Shown: positions 42,716 to 54,800 of the stretch, piece after piece
How positions within the stretch are numbered: the stretch's first letter is position 1
Layout of the letters: each line of letters starts with the position of its first letter
Source of the DNA: Albula goreensis
Taxonomy: Eukaryota > Chordata > Actinopteri > Albuliformes > Albulidae
Length of the DNA: 64,000 nucleotides
Assembly: GCA_022829145.1 (NCBI GenBank)
Contig: CM040743.1
Span: 4,502,646-4,566,645, forward strand
Direction of reading: 5' to 3'
Position numbers and translations under genes: made by a program
The notes under the pieces: generated by a model
The model's input: only the letters and a program-made list of their open reading frames with translations
Databases searched by the model: none
What the model was told of the DNA's origin: nothing

Positions 42716-43820
42716 GCACAGATATGGTTTTATATGGTCCGTTTATTTGTTCATTTATTTAACCGTATAAATAAATATAAGGACATAAAGAGCGTGTTAC
42801 TTCTTTTCCAGAGTATTTTCCTTTCATTTCAGAGATAAGAAAATCTAAGAAAGCGTTTCCTGAAAGGACAAACATTTGTCATGTCAGAGTTTCATTGATT
42901 CATAGCTGGGCTGACTGCAAGCCCTATAGCAGGGCACTTCTATTTTTCTAAGCATTTGTTCGCCTCTCTGGTTTTGAATACCTTTTGGATTTAGAGCTGC
43001 CCCACGGTACCCACAGAAGCACTTCATTTGTGTTTAATTACCAAACTCTGCCTTGCAAGCTAATCTCCGCAGTCATTCGCGATCACTGTCAGAAACCCTG
43101 ACTTAAAAGAAACCCTGCTCACCCCCCCTTCCCTGCCCTGCCCCCCCCCCCCCCCCTGCCCCTCCCCCCCAGTCCCAGGGATGGACAAAAAAGGGGGAGA
43201 TTTAAGAGGTGGTGGGGTGTATTGGCTTATCGACTGTGTGGGAAGGACGTTGGGCAGGCCAGGCTTGCACTGTGATAATACGGAGAGGCCCATCGTGTCT
43301 AAACATTCCTGTGCTCTGAGATCCAATCAGAGGGGAAGTGTCACCTTGAGGTCACCAAGGTCAGAAATCTAAACCCCCCATCCCCACAACCAACACCCGC
43401 TCCCCCCCCCCCCGCCCCCGGCCGCACCCCCCCCGTCTGGAGGCCGTCCGGAATTACTGTCAAAGTAGCTTGTTTGTGCGACCTCGGCTCTGCAGGAATC
43501 AAAGCAGGGTCAGCGCTTCGGTGAGTGTGTACATCTGTGTGTACGTGCGTGCCTTCCCTGTGCAGGCATGCACGGGAAAATCTCAAGTGTTAATTTAACT
43601 CCAGCAGAGCTTACATGAGTCTAACTGGAATCACATGCGCTCTGACAGAGCGAAACGTACTTCACCAGCTGATTTAAGGCTGGTCAACATTTTACGGTGT
43701 GGGTGAGAAGGCGATCGTGATCGCTATCATGTTCTGTGTTACCTTTCATCTGCTTTTTCTTGCTTTTGTCCATCATTTATTCAAGATTATGTCATTTTTT
43801 CAGTGTTATGTTATAACAGC
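42716..43820. other. Unique sequence with C runs
   Basis: C-run blocks at 43121-43173 (one run of 15 or more Cs) and 43373-43436 make the minus strand quadruplex-prone. No gene recognised. Confidence 0.45.
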
Positions 43821-43916
43821 ACATAATACTGACAGAAGGATGACATAACACTACATAATACTGACATAAGGATGACATTATGCTACATAACACTGACTGA
43901 AGGATGACATAAGGCC
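43821..43916. repeat. 32-bp tandem repeat, 3 copies
   Basis: Units start ACATAATACTGACAGAAGGA at 43821, 43853 and 43885, exactly 32 bp apart, with TGACATAA inside each. Copies differ at several positions. Confidence 0.85.
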
Positions 43917-44404
43917 TTTCATCGGAGTCCTGTCAGTATATAATAGCTTACAGTGACATACACCAGCTAGCAGCATGAATTTGGTTGGTTTTCACAAGAT
44001 GACAAACTACAGGGTGCGCCATAAGGACATAAGCAGTTTTTAGCTGTAATACCGGAAGCCCTGGACGATGCAGGACTGAAGGCAGGCCGATCTGCGCTGG
44101 TATATGTGAAAGGCCGTTTATTACACACTGCCATGAAGGTCTGTTTTTTTTTTTTTTTTTGTTTTCTGCTGGCAGAATCCTGAATGTAACCACCATGATA
44201 ATTACAAATTTAAGGGTTTGATTTCTTTTCCTACTGAGGAGTCCAGTCCAAGAGAATGAAAGGGGTCACTGCGTGCAAACAGTGAACTTTCAGAGATTTC
44301 ACGAAATCTACTCCCTGCCACGTACGTATGCTGAGTTTCCGTGGGCCTGGACTTTACGTTTGTCTCTAGCACACAGTTAAACACCTTTCACATTTCAGTC
44401 TGTC
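43917..44404. other. Unique non-coding sequence
   Basis: A 17-base T run at 44144-44160; otherwise nothing recognised. Confidence 0.4.
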
Positions 44405-44560
44405 TGTGTAACAAAATGGTTAGGGAGCTGGGCTTGAAACTGAGAGGTTGCAGGTTCATTTCCCCGGCAAGAAAATTAAAAAAAAATCCATGAGTAAGGT
44501 AGCTCATCTGGATAGCTTCAGTAAATATCCATCTATTATAGATGGACAATGTGTGAGTTA
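44405..44560 (+). mobile_element. tRNA-derived SINE, decayed
   Basis: CTGTGTAACAAAATGGTTAG, GGAGCTGGGCTTGAAACTGA, GAGGTTGCAGGTTCATTTCC (B-box at 44453-44463), then a body with CTTCAGTAAATATCCATCTA. The tail is not recognisable. The head matches the family at 39771 closely. Confidence 0.75.
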
Positions 44561-45968
44561 AAGTACTCAGCACTCCTGAGTTAGCGTAGCATTTTTTGTA
44601 AATCAAAGCAAAGGAGAAAAAAAAGTTAAGAATACTGATCCCCACAGATCTGTATACATAGAGATCCAGCTTCCTTTGACCTTTTTCCTTCGTGGTTTAG
44701 TCTGTTTTTTTTTTATTTTATTATTTTTGTCCCTTTGTTGCACTTTGTGTGCTTGCTTAGTCTGTATCTTAAATGTTTTATTTTATTTTATTTTAGTTTA
44801 TTGTTTCTTTTATATGTCTTTATATGTTTTAATTAATTTATGTCATATGGAGTGTGGTTGGTTGGTGATGGGTCAGAGCAGTTACATATTATACCATTAT
44901 CTGCATATTATAGCATGATGTTAAATCACTGTAAATTATACAAATAATAATCTCAAAAGTTCAGATGTCTGCCTCCAGCTATGGTCCTGATGAGCAACAG
45001 AATCTACTGTTTTTTTCCATATTAAAACCAGCAATCATCTCATCCTTAGGAGACCAAGAGAGCAGAGTTAACCCTGTAATTAATTCATTACCTGAAATGA
45101 TTAACTAATTTCAAAAGCAACAAGGACACAGTGACGCTGTGGATCTCCAGGACTAGGCAACCCTTAGGAGCTGTCTGTCTGTTCCACTAGAATTTTACTG
45201 GAGATTTTTATGTATTTATTTATTTATTTATTTATTTATTTACTCTCCTTGGAGACTCCTCCTGCACTATTCATGACAATGTAATTTTCATGAAAATTAG
45301 ATAAACCCGTGTTCATGCGATCAGCAGAAGTATAGAAGGCTTTTCTATTGAGTTAACTCAAGCATTACGGTGGACCATGTCTCCTGAACGCGCAGCCTTC
45401 ATTCAGGGCAGATCCGTACGTAACGTACGCCATTGTGCTCCTCCTGGCCGAATGCCCTCAGCACCACCAAATTAGATTGACGTAACTCATTTTGGCCGAT
45501 TTGGAATTGAATTTGGCTTCAGACTGGAGGGAGGGGGGGAGGGCGGTTCGATACGACTGAGTTCAGGCTTCTGGCTCTTGGAGGAAGATGAGACACAGGT
45601 TAGGGGGGTGGGGGTGGGGTTAAGGATGGGGCGGTTGGGTGTTGGGGTGGGGATGGTTTCTGAGGATCACTGTCCATATTCTACTGACACAGGTAGCTTG
45701 CTCTGTGTGAGACTTGGGACTCATTTGAAAACTGGTTAAAATATCTAATTTTGATATAGGACCCCCCTGTTGTGCAGAGAAGTGGACATGTTATCACTTA
45801 AATTTGTTTACATCTCCACAGTAGCGTGAATGCTGCAGAAAACACTGTTTACTTTTGCCCATTTCACAACAACGCCACATACTAGGGAGTCAGTTTACAT
45901 CAATGTAAACAAGTCTTTACTCAGCGTGAAACTAGAGCCCTGCTTCACCTGCCATCGGCCTGGATTCA
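44561..45968. other. Mostly unique non-coding sequence
   Basis: (TTTA)n at 45211-45242; a 15-bp perfect hairpin palindrome at 45415-45429 (CGTACGTAACGTACG); G-rich at 45529-45550 and 45600-45655. No gene recognised. Confidence 0.4.
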
Positions 45969-46545
45969 CTCAACATGTGCCCTTAAGTTTAACTCAAATG
46001 TGCCCTTAAGCTTAACTCAACATGTGCCCTTAAGTTTAACTCAACGTGTGCCCTTAAGTTTAATTCAACATGTGCCCTTAAGCTTAACTCAACATGTGCC
46101 CTTGAGTTTAACTCAACATGTACCCTTAAGTTTAGCTCAACGTGTACCCTTAAGCTTAACTCAATATGTACCCTTAAGCTTAACTCAACATGTGCCCTTA
46201 AGTTTAACTCAACATGTACCCTTAAGTTTAGCTCAACATGTGCCCTTAAGCTTAACTCAACATGTGCCCTTAAGTTTAACTCAACATGTGCCCTTAAGTT
46301 TAACTCAACATGTGCCCTTAAGTTTAACTCAACATGTGCCCTTAGGCTTAACTCAACATGTGCCCTTAAGTTTAACTCAACATGTGCCCTTAAGTTTAAC
46401 TCAACGTGTGCCCTTAAGTTTAACTCAACATGTGCCCTTAAGTTTAACTCAACATGTGCCCTTAAGTTTAACTCAACATGTGCCCTTAAGTTTAACTCAA
46501 CATGTGCCCTTAAGTTTAACTCAACATGTGCCCTTAAGTTTAACT
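45969..46545. repeat. 24-bp minisatellite, about 24 copies
   Basis: Units of 24 bp read CTCAACATGTGCCCTTAAG plus TTTAA. One early unit is 23 bp. Recurrent variants are CGTGT, TGTACCC, AAGCTTAA and TTAGCTCAA. Each unit holds the palindromes ACATGT and CTTAAG. The unit is a multiple of three, so an 8-residue repeat (PLSLTQHV) stays open for 182 codons; this is a consequence of the array and not evidence of a gene. Confidence 0.98.
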
Positions 46546-47751
46546 TAAGTAAAAAAAAACAGTACTATGTATACAGTACTGTGTACAGGGTCCGGAATTT
46601 CTAGCTACGCCCCTGTCTGCCCTGCCACACCCCCCTCCAGCTACACCCTTGTCTATGACACCCCTGATATGGACCTCCAGCTTTCTACTGGGGGGGGAAG
46701 GTCTTTTCACAGAGGAGGCAGGGATAAGAGACGATTTTTCCCCCCTCTGTCTGCTTCTTCTCAGCCCAGAGACATTGTTTTTGTTGGTCAGGGGAGAGCT
46801 GGGACCTCGGGCCATGCAGGACTCAGGAGAGCAAGAGCTTGTGCGAGAAACAGAGAAGCCGATTTTTCATCCAGAAAAGTTCGCCACACACAGGGCTGTC
46901 TCGGGAATGGGGGCGGTGGTGGTGGGGGGGTTATATTTTCATTCTCATTCTTTTCTTACCCCAAATAAACGTTAAAGATGTGTTGACTGATCTAAGCTAA
47001 TAAATGGCTTGTTGTTGAATTAACTGCACCCATAACCATTGTTTGAATGTGATTTGGTATTTTTTTTTTTTTTTGGAAATGGTGTTTATTTTGTATCGGG
47101 CAACTTTTATTGCGTCATTCAAGTGGTAAGCACAGAATCAGCACCACATAAAGCATTAGTCAGCTAATAAATCCGTTTGTCATCAGATCTAATTCAGGCT
47201 ATGGCAGATGACGTGTGGCGCTCTGTGACTCATGCATTTTCCTGAAGTAACTTGCCACTCGTCTAATGCTATTTCCTTCACTCAAATACATTTGGTCGCC
47301 TTTCAAGTTTGTACAAAAAAAAAAAAAAAAAAAAAAAAACTTCCACCTACGTGGAGTATGAAAACATCTTGAACGCTTGAACGGGGCTGTCATGGCAGAA
47401 TTTGATGACATGGCGTAGACTTGCTCCCAAAATGTCTGCATGTCTGACGCTACGCTCGCAGCTTTTGATCCTGATTTTTATTAGCATCGAGCGTTTCCTC
47501 TGATCCACGAATCTGCTCCTTTGACTGAGTATGAACTCATGGCTCTCAGCGCTGGTACACTGTGTCTTTCCTCTTTTGGAACCTGTTCTGCCAACAGGGC
47601 CTTTACATACTCACAGAGCCCTGTCTGCAGGGAGCTTAGCTAACCTCTTCCCATTTGGCACCCAAATTAGAGTAATCACAGCTACGATGTAAACCGCCTC
47701 ACATTGTCTCTCAAGGGGTGATGTGGCGGTCTGTGGCAGATATTTACTTTC
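46546..47751. other. Unique non-coding sequence
   Basis: An 8-bp inverted repeat with an 8-nt loop (ACAGTACT ... AGTACTGT, 46559-46582) follows the minisatellite. T run at 47060-47074 and A run at 47315-47339. G-rich at 46908-46931. No gene recognised. Confidence 0.4.
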
Positions 47752-47942
47752 ACGTTACATTTTAGACCTTTACCAGATGCCCTGATCCAGAATGACTCAC
47801 ACAGCTTGCTCATTCTGTTACACACAATCCATTTACATGTCCGGATATTTACTGAAGCAATCCAGGTGAAGTACCTTAGCCAAAGGTGCAACGGCAGTGC
47901 CATGCCTGAGTCACACCTAAACCATCACACTGCTACCCCATT
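47752..47942 (-). mobile_element. tRNA-derived SINE, near full length (reverse)
   Basis: In plus-strand order: tail ACATTTTAGACCTTTACCAG then ATGCCCTGATCCAGAATGAC, body CCGGATATTTACTGAAGCAA, GGTGAAGTACCTTAGCC, AAAGGTGCAACGGCAGTGCC, then a decayed head with ACCATCACACTGCTACCCC. This is the reverse order of 10306-10506. Confidence 0.75.
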
Positions 47943-48354
47943 ATGTAGGCAAACACTGTCATTAGACATCCGCATGCTAACTCATGTCTCTGATCTCGGG
48001 TGCACCGTGTCTCTCTTCTTCAGCAACCTGTTCTGCTTGCAGGGGACACTTATGCATACATATAGCCTGTTCTGCAGGGGTCTTCGCTGAGTTCTTCCCT
48101 GTCCAGCTGCCTAATTACGTGGATAAATCAGGGCTGAGCACTGGCTATTTCGCCGTGGGACTTCAGGGCCAGTTGAAAGGGCAGACCCAGGGCCAGGGGC
48201 TCCTGTCCTGGACAGTCGGGCTGTGATTAAAGCCAATTACGGCCGGATCAGTTCATGGTCAAGACAAGATCGTTTAGAAGCCGGGTTCAAAAGGTCGCAG
48301 CTCCTTACCTCCCCCCTTACCTTCCCTGTGCTTCCCTCTTTATCTCTGGAATTC

Positions 48355-48357
<3 letters not shown>
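47943..48357. other. Unique non-coding sequence
   Basis: Nothing recognised. Confidence 0.4.
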
Positions 48358-48396
<39 letters not shown>

Positions 48397-48474
48397 GTAC
48401 AGACACATACCACACATTGTCACACGAACAAAGAACACTCGAACAACTGCACACACACACACACACACACACAC
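48358..48474. repeat. Two (CA)n microsatellites
   Basis: CA tracts at 48359-48394 and 48450-48474 separated by 55 bp. Confidence 0.95.
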
Positions 48475-48520
48475 AATGCCATTCATTTCTTTCAACTTAC
48501 AAGAAAATTCAATGCTTACT

Positions 48521-48565
48521 TCAATGCAGTGAAGTGTAGTGGTTAGTGAGGCGGCAGGCTTTCTG
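48521..48565 (+). mobile_element. SINE 5' head fragment
   Basis: TGCAGTGAAGTGTAGTGGTT followed by AGTGAGGCGGCAGGCTT matches the SINE head. Similarity ends inside the first unit of the tandem repeat that follows. Confidence 0.55.
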
Positions 48566-48794
48566 TTACTCCAAAGCCCATATGTATTAATGGTAATGAG
48601 GCTAATAGGTGAGTATACTGTCTGTGGAGGTGGGCTTACTGTAACTCCAAAGCCCATATGTATTAATGTTAGGTGGGTATACTGTCTGAGGAGGTGGGCA
48701 TACTGTAACTCCAAAGCCCATATGTATTAATGTTAATAAGGCTAACAGGTGAGTGTACTGTACATCCCTGTAAGATTTGGTGGGTATACTGTAG
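48552..48794. repeat. 63-77-bp tandem repeat, about 3 copies
   Basis: Each copy contains CTCCAAAGCCCATATGTATT then AATG, and TACTGTCTG or a variant. Copies start near 48552, 48629 and 48692, and a partial fourth ends at 48794. Length varies through presence or absence of the segment GAGGCTAATAGGTGAGTATA. Confidence 0.85.
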
Positions 48795-49683
48795 TAAAAG
48801 TGCTTAAACTCTCACCACAGCCTGAGAGGTGGCTGTATGTGGCGTCTCCAGGCTCTGTGACCTGTGGCTGAACCTGAGCAGAAATGAACAGTGACCGCGT
48901 CCTGCAGAGAGCAAGAGAAGTGCACCGCTCCCTGTTTAGAACTCACCCTTTCCCAAACGAGCCATAGCAAGAACTAGATGTCTTGTTATTAACTTGCTTT
49001 AATCAAAGTAACATCAGTCAGAGATTCTGTCGCAGGTTCAGAAGGAAAGCCACACATTTATTCTCAGAGAGGCAAATGAGAAATACGAAAAGCTTTGCTG
49101 AATACATGCCAGCAATTACAGTCAGAAATCAATGCATGTCGTCACAACCAGATAACTCCCCACAGGAGCTGAGGTCACCTTATCGTCGGCCAAAGACCAG
49201 AGGCGCTCTTCCACAGAAGTGGACAATAGTCTACAGTCTCATGTAGCCTGATCCGATGATTGTTCCCTCAACATTGTGCGTTCTGCTCCCGCAGTGAAAT
49301 GGGGGGGGTTAGTGTTTCACTGCCTTTGGCACGTGTGTGTGAACCTGGCCTGAGTCGGGCGGACTGGCAGGTAGCTGCTCCTCTGTGGCACCAGTCAGCG
49401 TGGACAATGACATCATAGGCCTGGAAGGTTCTGCCATTTCACTCTCGACAGTCCTGAAGGCGGTTCGTTCTTTAGCGTACCCCTGTTCGCCAAGCATTGT
49501 GGGCAGAAACAAAGGCGCGGGCTAACTCCCGGCCATGCTTAATTTGATAAATACCAGGGGCCGTGACGATAGGGGCTTTTGTGTGGGTGTTGGAAAAGCC
49601 TTTGGCATGCTCTGTGCACGTCAATTACGCAGGCTCCAGTAGCCATGGGTGCCCTGGGCTAAAATTCACATAATAACTGTCAT
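48795..49683. other. Unique non-coding sequence
   Basis: No gene recognised. An 8-base G run is at 49302. Confidence 0.4.
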
Positions 49684-49711
49684 TTCTTTTTCTTTTTCTT
49701 TTTTTTTTTTT
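49684..49711. repeat. T-rich run
   Basis: TTTTTC units ending in a 13-base T run. Confidence 0.9.
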
Positions 49712-49990
49712 GCGGTGTGTAATTATGAGACAAAGGTGAGCTTCTCACAGGAGCAGAGAGGAGACCGGAGCGAGCCGCAGGGTGGAGACACAGGGGAATT
49801 GTGGGAGTTTGAAGACTTCATTGCCGAGTCTTGCAGCTTTTATTACAGGGGCCGAGACGGGGACGAAGACGAGACGAGGTTTTGATTCGGGCCATGCGTG
49901 CGGCTCAAATTATTTCCCACGACGCACCAGAGACACGAGTTTCAGAAGCATATAATTAATATTCACTTGGGGTTTTGTTTAATTGAGGCT
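49712..49990. promoter_or_regulatory. Candidate conserved regulatory element
   Basis: Dense motifs without repeats: GTGTAATTATGAGACAAAGG (TAATTA homeodomain core plus ACAAAG SOX core) at 49717, GGGGAATTGTGGGAG at 49792, CTCAAATTATTTCCC at 49903 and GCATATAATTAATATTCACT at 49948. Balanced composition. The plus strand also has an open frame through 49882 ending RGRDGDEDETRF, which I regard as incidental. Conservation is not tested. Confidence 0.25.
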
Positions 49991-51298
49991 CAAGCCCAAT
50001 AAAGAAAAACAAGTGGTTTTTAAGGGAAGGAATGACCGCACAGTAGGAGTGGGTGCATATGTGTGTGTTCTCATTTCCCTGTCACTTCTCGTAAGTTGTT
50101 TTGAATTATGTCTGCTCACTGACAGAGATGCATTGCAAGTGTGACACTGAAGAAGTGAAACATTAGAATATGCCATGGATATAGAGCCGGAACGAGGTAC
50201 AGAAGACACATTTCAACAAGCATGTGGTGCAGTTTGTGTTAAACCTTTGAGTTTAATGAAACTGTGTAGACATACTACAGAGCAGAAAGAGCATTAATGT
50301 TTTCCATTTGAAAAAAAAATGACAGCCAGTGGTCTAAAACATGTCCACCCTTGTTAATGTAATCATTACTTTAGTATGGTGTAGCAAAGAAAGAAAGAAA
50401 AAACACAAGCAGTTATAGATGCTTAGTAAATCATTGATAGCTGCTTTACACAGTATTGGAAATCCATTGTTGATGGTGATTCAATACAATGGCATATTAG
50501 TAAATGTGTTATAAAGGCAGTGGGCACAGAGCCCAGATTGAGAATAGGAGATTTAAAGGAATTATGGGTAGTTTAGTTGCAACACTGAATCTAACTCCCT
50601 TGACTTGGAAAACCAAACTCTAACTGGAATTAGTGCTATTATATTCCATCAAAGTTCCTAAAAGCACAGGATACAATGAGACTAGATATTTACTCAGTAC
50701 ATTGTTGGTGCTTTCTTTCTTAATCATTTGCACTATTTTAAGGCGATGAATCCTCAAGATAAATGGGATTTTGCCCCCCCCCTAGCACACCTATGTTTCG
50801 TATACCCACTTTGTAATCTGCTTTGTTCTTTTACTTGCTTTGTATTTACATCTGCACAAAAAGCTAAAATATTTTAACATTTTAAAACATTGCAGGGCCT
50901 CCTACATGGCCTTGTAGTGTTTTAAAATATTTTTTTGTTTCAAAATACAAATTTAATCTGTGTTGTTTTCATTTTCTCCAAATATAATAAGCTACATATC
51001 TACAAAACGCACTGTCGTTGCATGTCACTGTACATGTACTGCAATACCCTGCCAGTTCCTGTTTTTCTAATTACATCAAGTTCAATCATGTTTGAAAAGA
51101 AAATGTTCCTCGCTGTAGGTTTAACCATGGCATTTCCCAGCACCCCGACCACAGTACTGACACAGCTGTCTAGGTTTATACCGGAAAACCGTGTAATGGA
51201 AGTCAGTCCAATGACAGAAATCACGTTTTATGCAGTATGCAGGCAGAAAAATGTTCTATATTTGACATGAGAAGTATTCCAATGTTCCTTTAAATGGC
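49991..51298. other. Unique non-coding sequence
   Basis: AT-rich; a 9-base C run near 50774. No gene or repeat recognised. Confidence 0.4.
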
Positions 51299-51321
51299 CA
51301 GGCCCGGGGCGCTTGGGCCTG
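51299..51321. promoter_or_regulatory. 7-bp perfect inverted repeat, AP-2-like
   Basis: CAGGCCC and GGGCCTG frame GGGGCGCTT. The left arm includes GCCCGGGGC, which resembles an AP-2-type palindrome. Function is inferred from the motif only. Confidence 0.2.
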
Positions 51322-51850
51322 AAATTATCCTTACAGTTTCCTGGTGCCCTTTCACAGGCGTATACATTACTTAGAGGGGAATGGGGGCGGAGTTAAAGCA
51401 GAGTTAAACCAGCATTTTCAAAGCACCAGTAACGGGATAATCGGGGTTCATGAATCTCATACTGGGCGGAGCTACTGCCCAATGTGCTCAATCAATAAAA
51501 TGATAACAGCAGTCTGGCAAGGAGTTTATGGAACGCTGTGAGTGATGGGAAGGTTTTACTCAAAGCATTGTGTCTTTTAAAAAAAAAAAAAAAAACGGCA
51601 CAGTTTAACAGACTGTAATGGAACATGAAATCAAGGGAAGAGGCTTGAAAAACACAAAATAAACTTTTCTTTCGCGAGAGCTGTTTTTGTTTGCCTAACC
51701 AAAATCCGTTCTTTGAACCTGTGCCTGGAAATAGAAGCAAGAGTTCATGGCCCTCACTTACATGCACATTGATCTTGTTTTCTTAGTAACATGGTCGGCG
51801 ATGCTAATCTGGAAGGACAACATATCTTTTTTATCTTTCATACTCAACAT
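51322..51850. other. Unique non-coding sequence
   Basis: A 17-base A run at 51579-51595; nothing else recognised. Confidence 0.4.
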
Positions 51851-51895
51851 TCAGCCGCAGAGAGAATCGAACCCACAAACCCCAAGGTCTGCAGG
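51851..51895 (-). mobile_element. SINE head fragment with B-box (reverse)
   Basis: AGAGAATCGAACCCACAAAC reverse-complements to a clean pol III B-box context, GTGGGTTCGATTCTCT. Flanks are decayed. Confidence 0.5.
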
Positions 51896-54800
51896 AAAAT
51901 TATGCAACTTCATGTAATGTTCCAAGTTTTTTTTAGGTTGTACAATGAAAGTAAAAGTGTGCATATCTGTTTCATTTGGGAACAAAAATCTTTTTTAGCT
52001 GACCTAAATAAGGGAATAAAAATATGCAAGTGTCCATGTTCTAGTCTGTTCCAAGTTTGCACTCATTTTAATAACACGTGATTATTAATTTTAATCCACA
52101 TACTGCAACCTGAACAGAAGATATCTTTTAAAACAGGTGGCCAGGTCATATTGTAGAAGAAGAGATCCTTCATGCTTATCAGAATCGTGGATGATATGTA
52201 GACTGCAGGCGAATGATGATGTATATTGTATTTGTATATCTTATACCATCATAACGCTAATACTGTAGTACAGTTAATGCACCATTACCTGAGGCCAGCA
52301 GTCTGTCATTAAAACTAGATAAGCACCGCCATGACCTTATCTGAAAAAATACAATAATGCAAGCTCTGTTACCAGTGGATCTGAAATACATTTTATAATA
52401 CTTACAAATGAACTTAATGATGGAAAATTAGACATAATTTGAGGCGATGATGGAGGACAAAAATAACCCCTTTCTGGAACAAAATAATTCCTCTAAAAGC
52501 ATTTTAAATCTCCTCCTCTACAGCACACAGGCTTTTTATTTTTACCAAACCGATTCTGACTGCCCCCTGAGAGAGAAAGTAAAGGGACCAAAGAAGAGGT
52601 GGACATTTTCTGTGTTGCAAAGTACATCAGATTAGAAATGACAACGCTCTCTGCTTTCCCAGTGAGTATTATAAGAACATGCTGCCCGAATGTTGGATTT
52701 TTACACTTTACAGTTGTCCTTATAATCTATTGACATCTGTAAAGATATTTGGGCCAATCACTGAATTTTCCTGGCAGTCCCCGAACAGCTGGACCAATGG
52801 ATGCCAGGAATTTGCTGACCTGGCCAATCACAGGAGCCTAAGCTGTCGCGGTCTGGAGGCCCAAGCAAGCAGCAGCTTTTGGCCTGTCCTCACGAGGGCT
52901 GAATCAAGATGAATCAGCAAAATCCCAAATTAAAGTGTCAGCATAGACGCCCCCACTCCACCCCCCATCCCTCCCCACAGTGCTCTCCTCTTCTAAATTG
53001 CCATGTATTTGCTTTCTTTTGTAGCATATAGAATTATGATCAGACAAAGACAAACATAACCTCCCCTCCCTCGCCCATAGTGACGTTGTTTCGGCTTGGA
53101 AGCGTTCGTTAGAATGCGGAGAATTACGGCCTGTCTGTGGTTCGTTGGTTCCATTTTGTTTGCCCTTGTTTTATTTCTTTCTTTTTTTAAAGGGACGGCA
53201 TCTGCTGAAACAATGCCACCATTTAATGTTTTATATTTCCATATGGTATTTTGATTCTAGAACCCTCCATTACAAAACATCGGACACAGATAGCCACTGA
53301 AATCACAGGAACACTTAAATATGAGCATGTGTTTTTATTACTAAATATGGATGGATAGAGCTAAACATTTTCCAGGTTTATGACATATTTTGCAAATGGG
53401 ATATAGTTTCATGCTTCAAAGATTAATGCAAAACAGATTAAAGGAATTAAATCTGGTCATTTCACAGACGCTTTTGATGCAAGAAGCTTTTGATGCTATT
53501 GCAAAATATGACTGATATTGTGCATTATAACTTAATGTGGTTTGGTGAATAACAGAGCTGTACATGTGCACGTAATAATTTTGAAGTTATAAGCTGTTAT
53601 TTAGAGGAAGTGAAAAATGAAATATAGCAGGAGACAATGAAGCAGTGGTCTTGAGAAACTCCAGGTGTGATTAAACATCGAGACTAAGGCAAAACATTAT
53701 TGAAGCATCATATCGAAATTGTCAATTACAAATAATAAGCTCTTTAAATCTATTTATTTATTTTTTTGTCTTGAAATAGCTTGTGCTGAAGTGAAAATAC
53801 ATGAAGAAGCGATAAAGAATTTAGCCTCGTCCCGTGTGACTCACCTCCCGCCAGTAAAAACAGTGGGCTGGCCCGTAAATTAGCCGAGAGTCAGGCTCTG
53901 CTCGGCTCACAACGCCCATACTGTAGCCTGCGCTGAGCGGATCTGTAAGATGACTTTTTAATGGCCTGGAGCTCTGCTCCAGAAGGTTCCATGGGATATC
54001 GAAGCTCCAGCTGTGCAAAACCTGATGATACATGTTATCACATGGACTTTCTTGGCCTTCAAGTGCCCCAATAAATGTTCGATGGGGTCTGACCTTTTCT
54101 GTGAAGGCATTGACAGGGTCAGTGTCACACATTTGCTTAAATTTGATCTAGACATTGAGCAGAATCTTCAATATTTCTTCTTAATTTTAGATGTCATAAC
54201 TTTTAGGTGCTCTTCCCACATAACCATGTGGAAAGAGCACCGCAGCAGTGATCTCCACACCAGGGATGTGGTAGATGAGACTTAGGTCCTGGCACCTGGC
54301 ACTGTCACTCTGGTCAGACATCACTCACTAAATAAGCTTTGTGGTGCAGACATAACTTATGACAGATGAAACCTTACTTGTAAGAAAATGGCAGTCTTTC
54401 TCAGGGTGATGTTAAGTGGTGCTCTGATATGATATGAGCACATGCTCATTTCAGAGCAGAAACTGGCATGAAAATGTAAAAATGCAACATTATGGTGAAG
54501 ATCAGCATTAAGGTAATTAAGTAAGGCTATCAATTTTCCTTCAGTTGAACATAGACATTACAGGATGGTTGATTTTACGCATCATTCATTCACCAGTGGA
54601 GTTCCTCAGCTCGGACTGAGAGGGACGGTAATGGAGGCAAGAGCTCGGTGCTTCACCAAGGTCCAGCTGTTGTGAAATGAATCACATTTTGTTTACGTTA
54701 CTTTCATCTTCACCCCTGTTTTAAAAATCCAAAGCCATCATTGATTTAAAAACATGACATTGTTCTTGTGCTATACACCGTTACACATGCAGATGAAGAG

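Noticed and set aside
46000-46548. 182-codon open frame with an 8-residue repeat
   Set aside because: It is the translation of the 24-bp minisatellite, is open only because 24 is divisible by three, and has no flanking coding context.
53821-54132. 103-codon minus-strand frame
   Set aside because: Looks mildly protein-like, but a plus-strand frame overlaps it, there are no splice or start signals, and no family was recognised.
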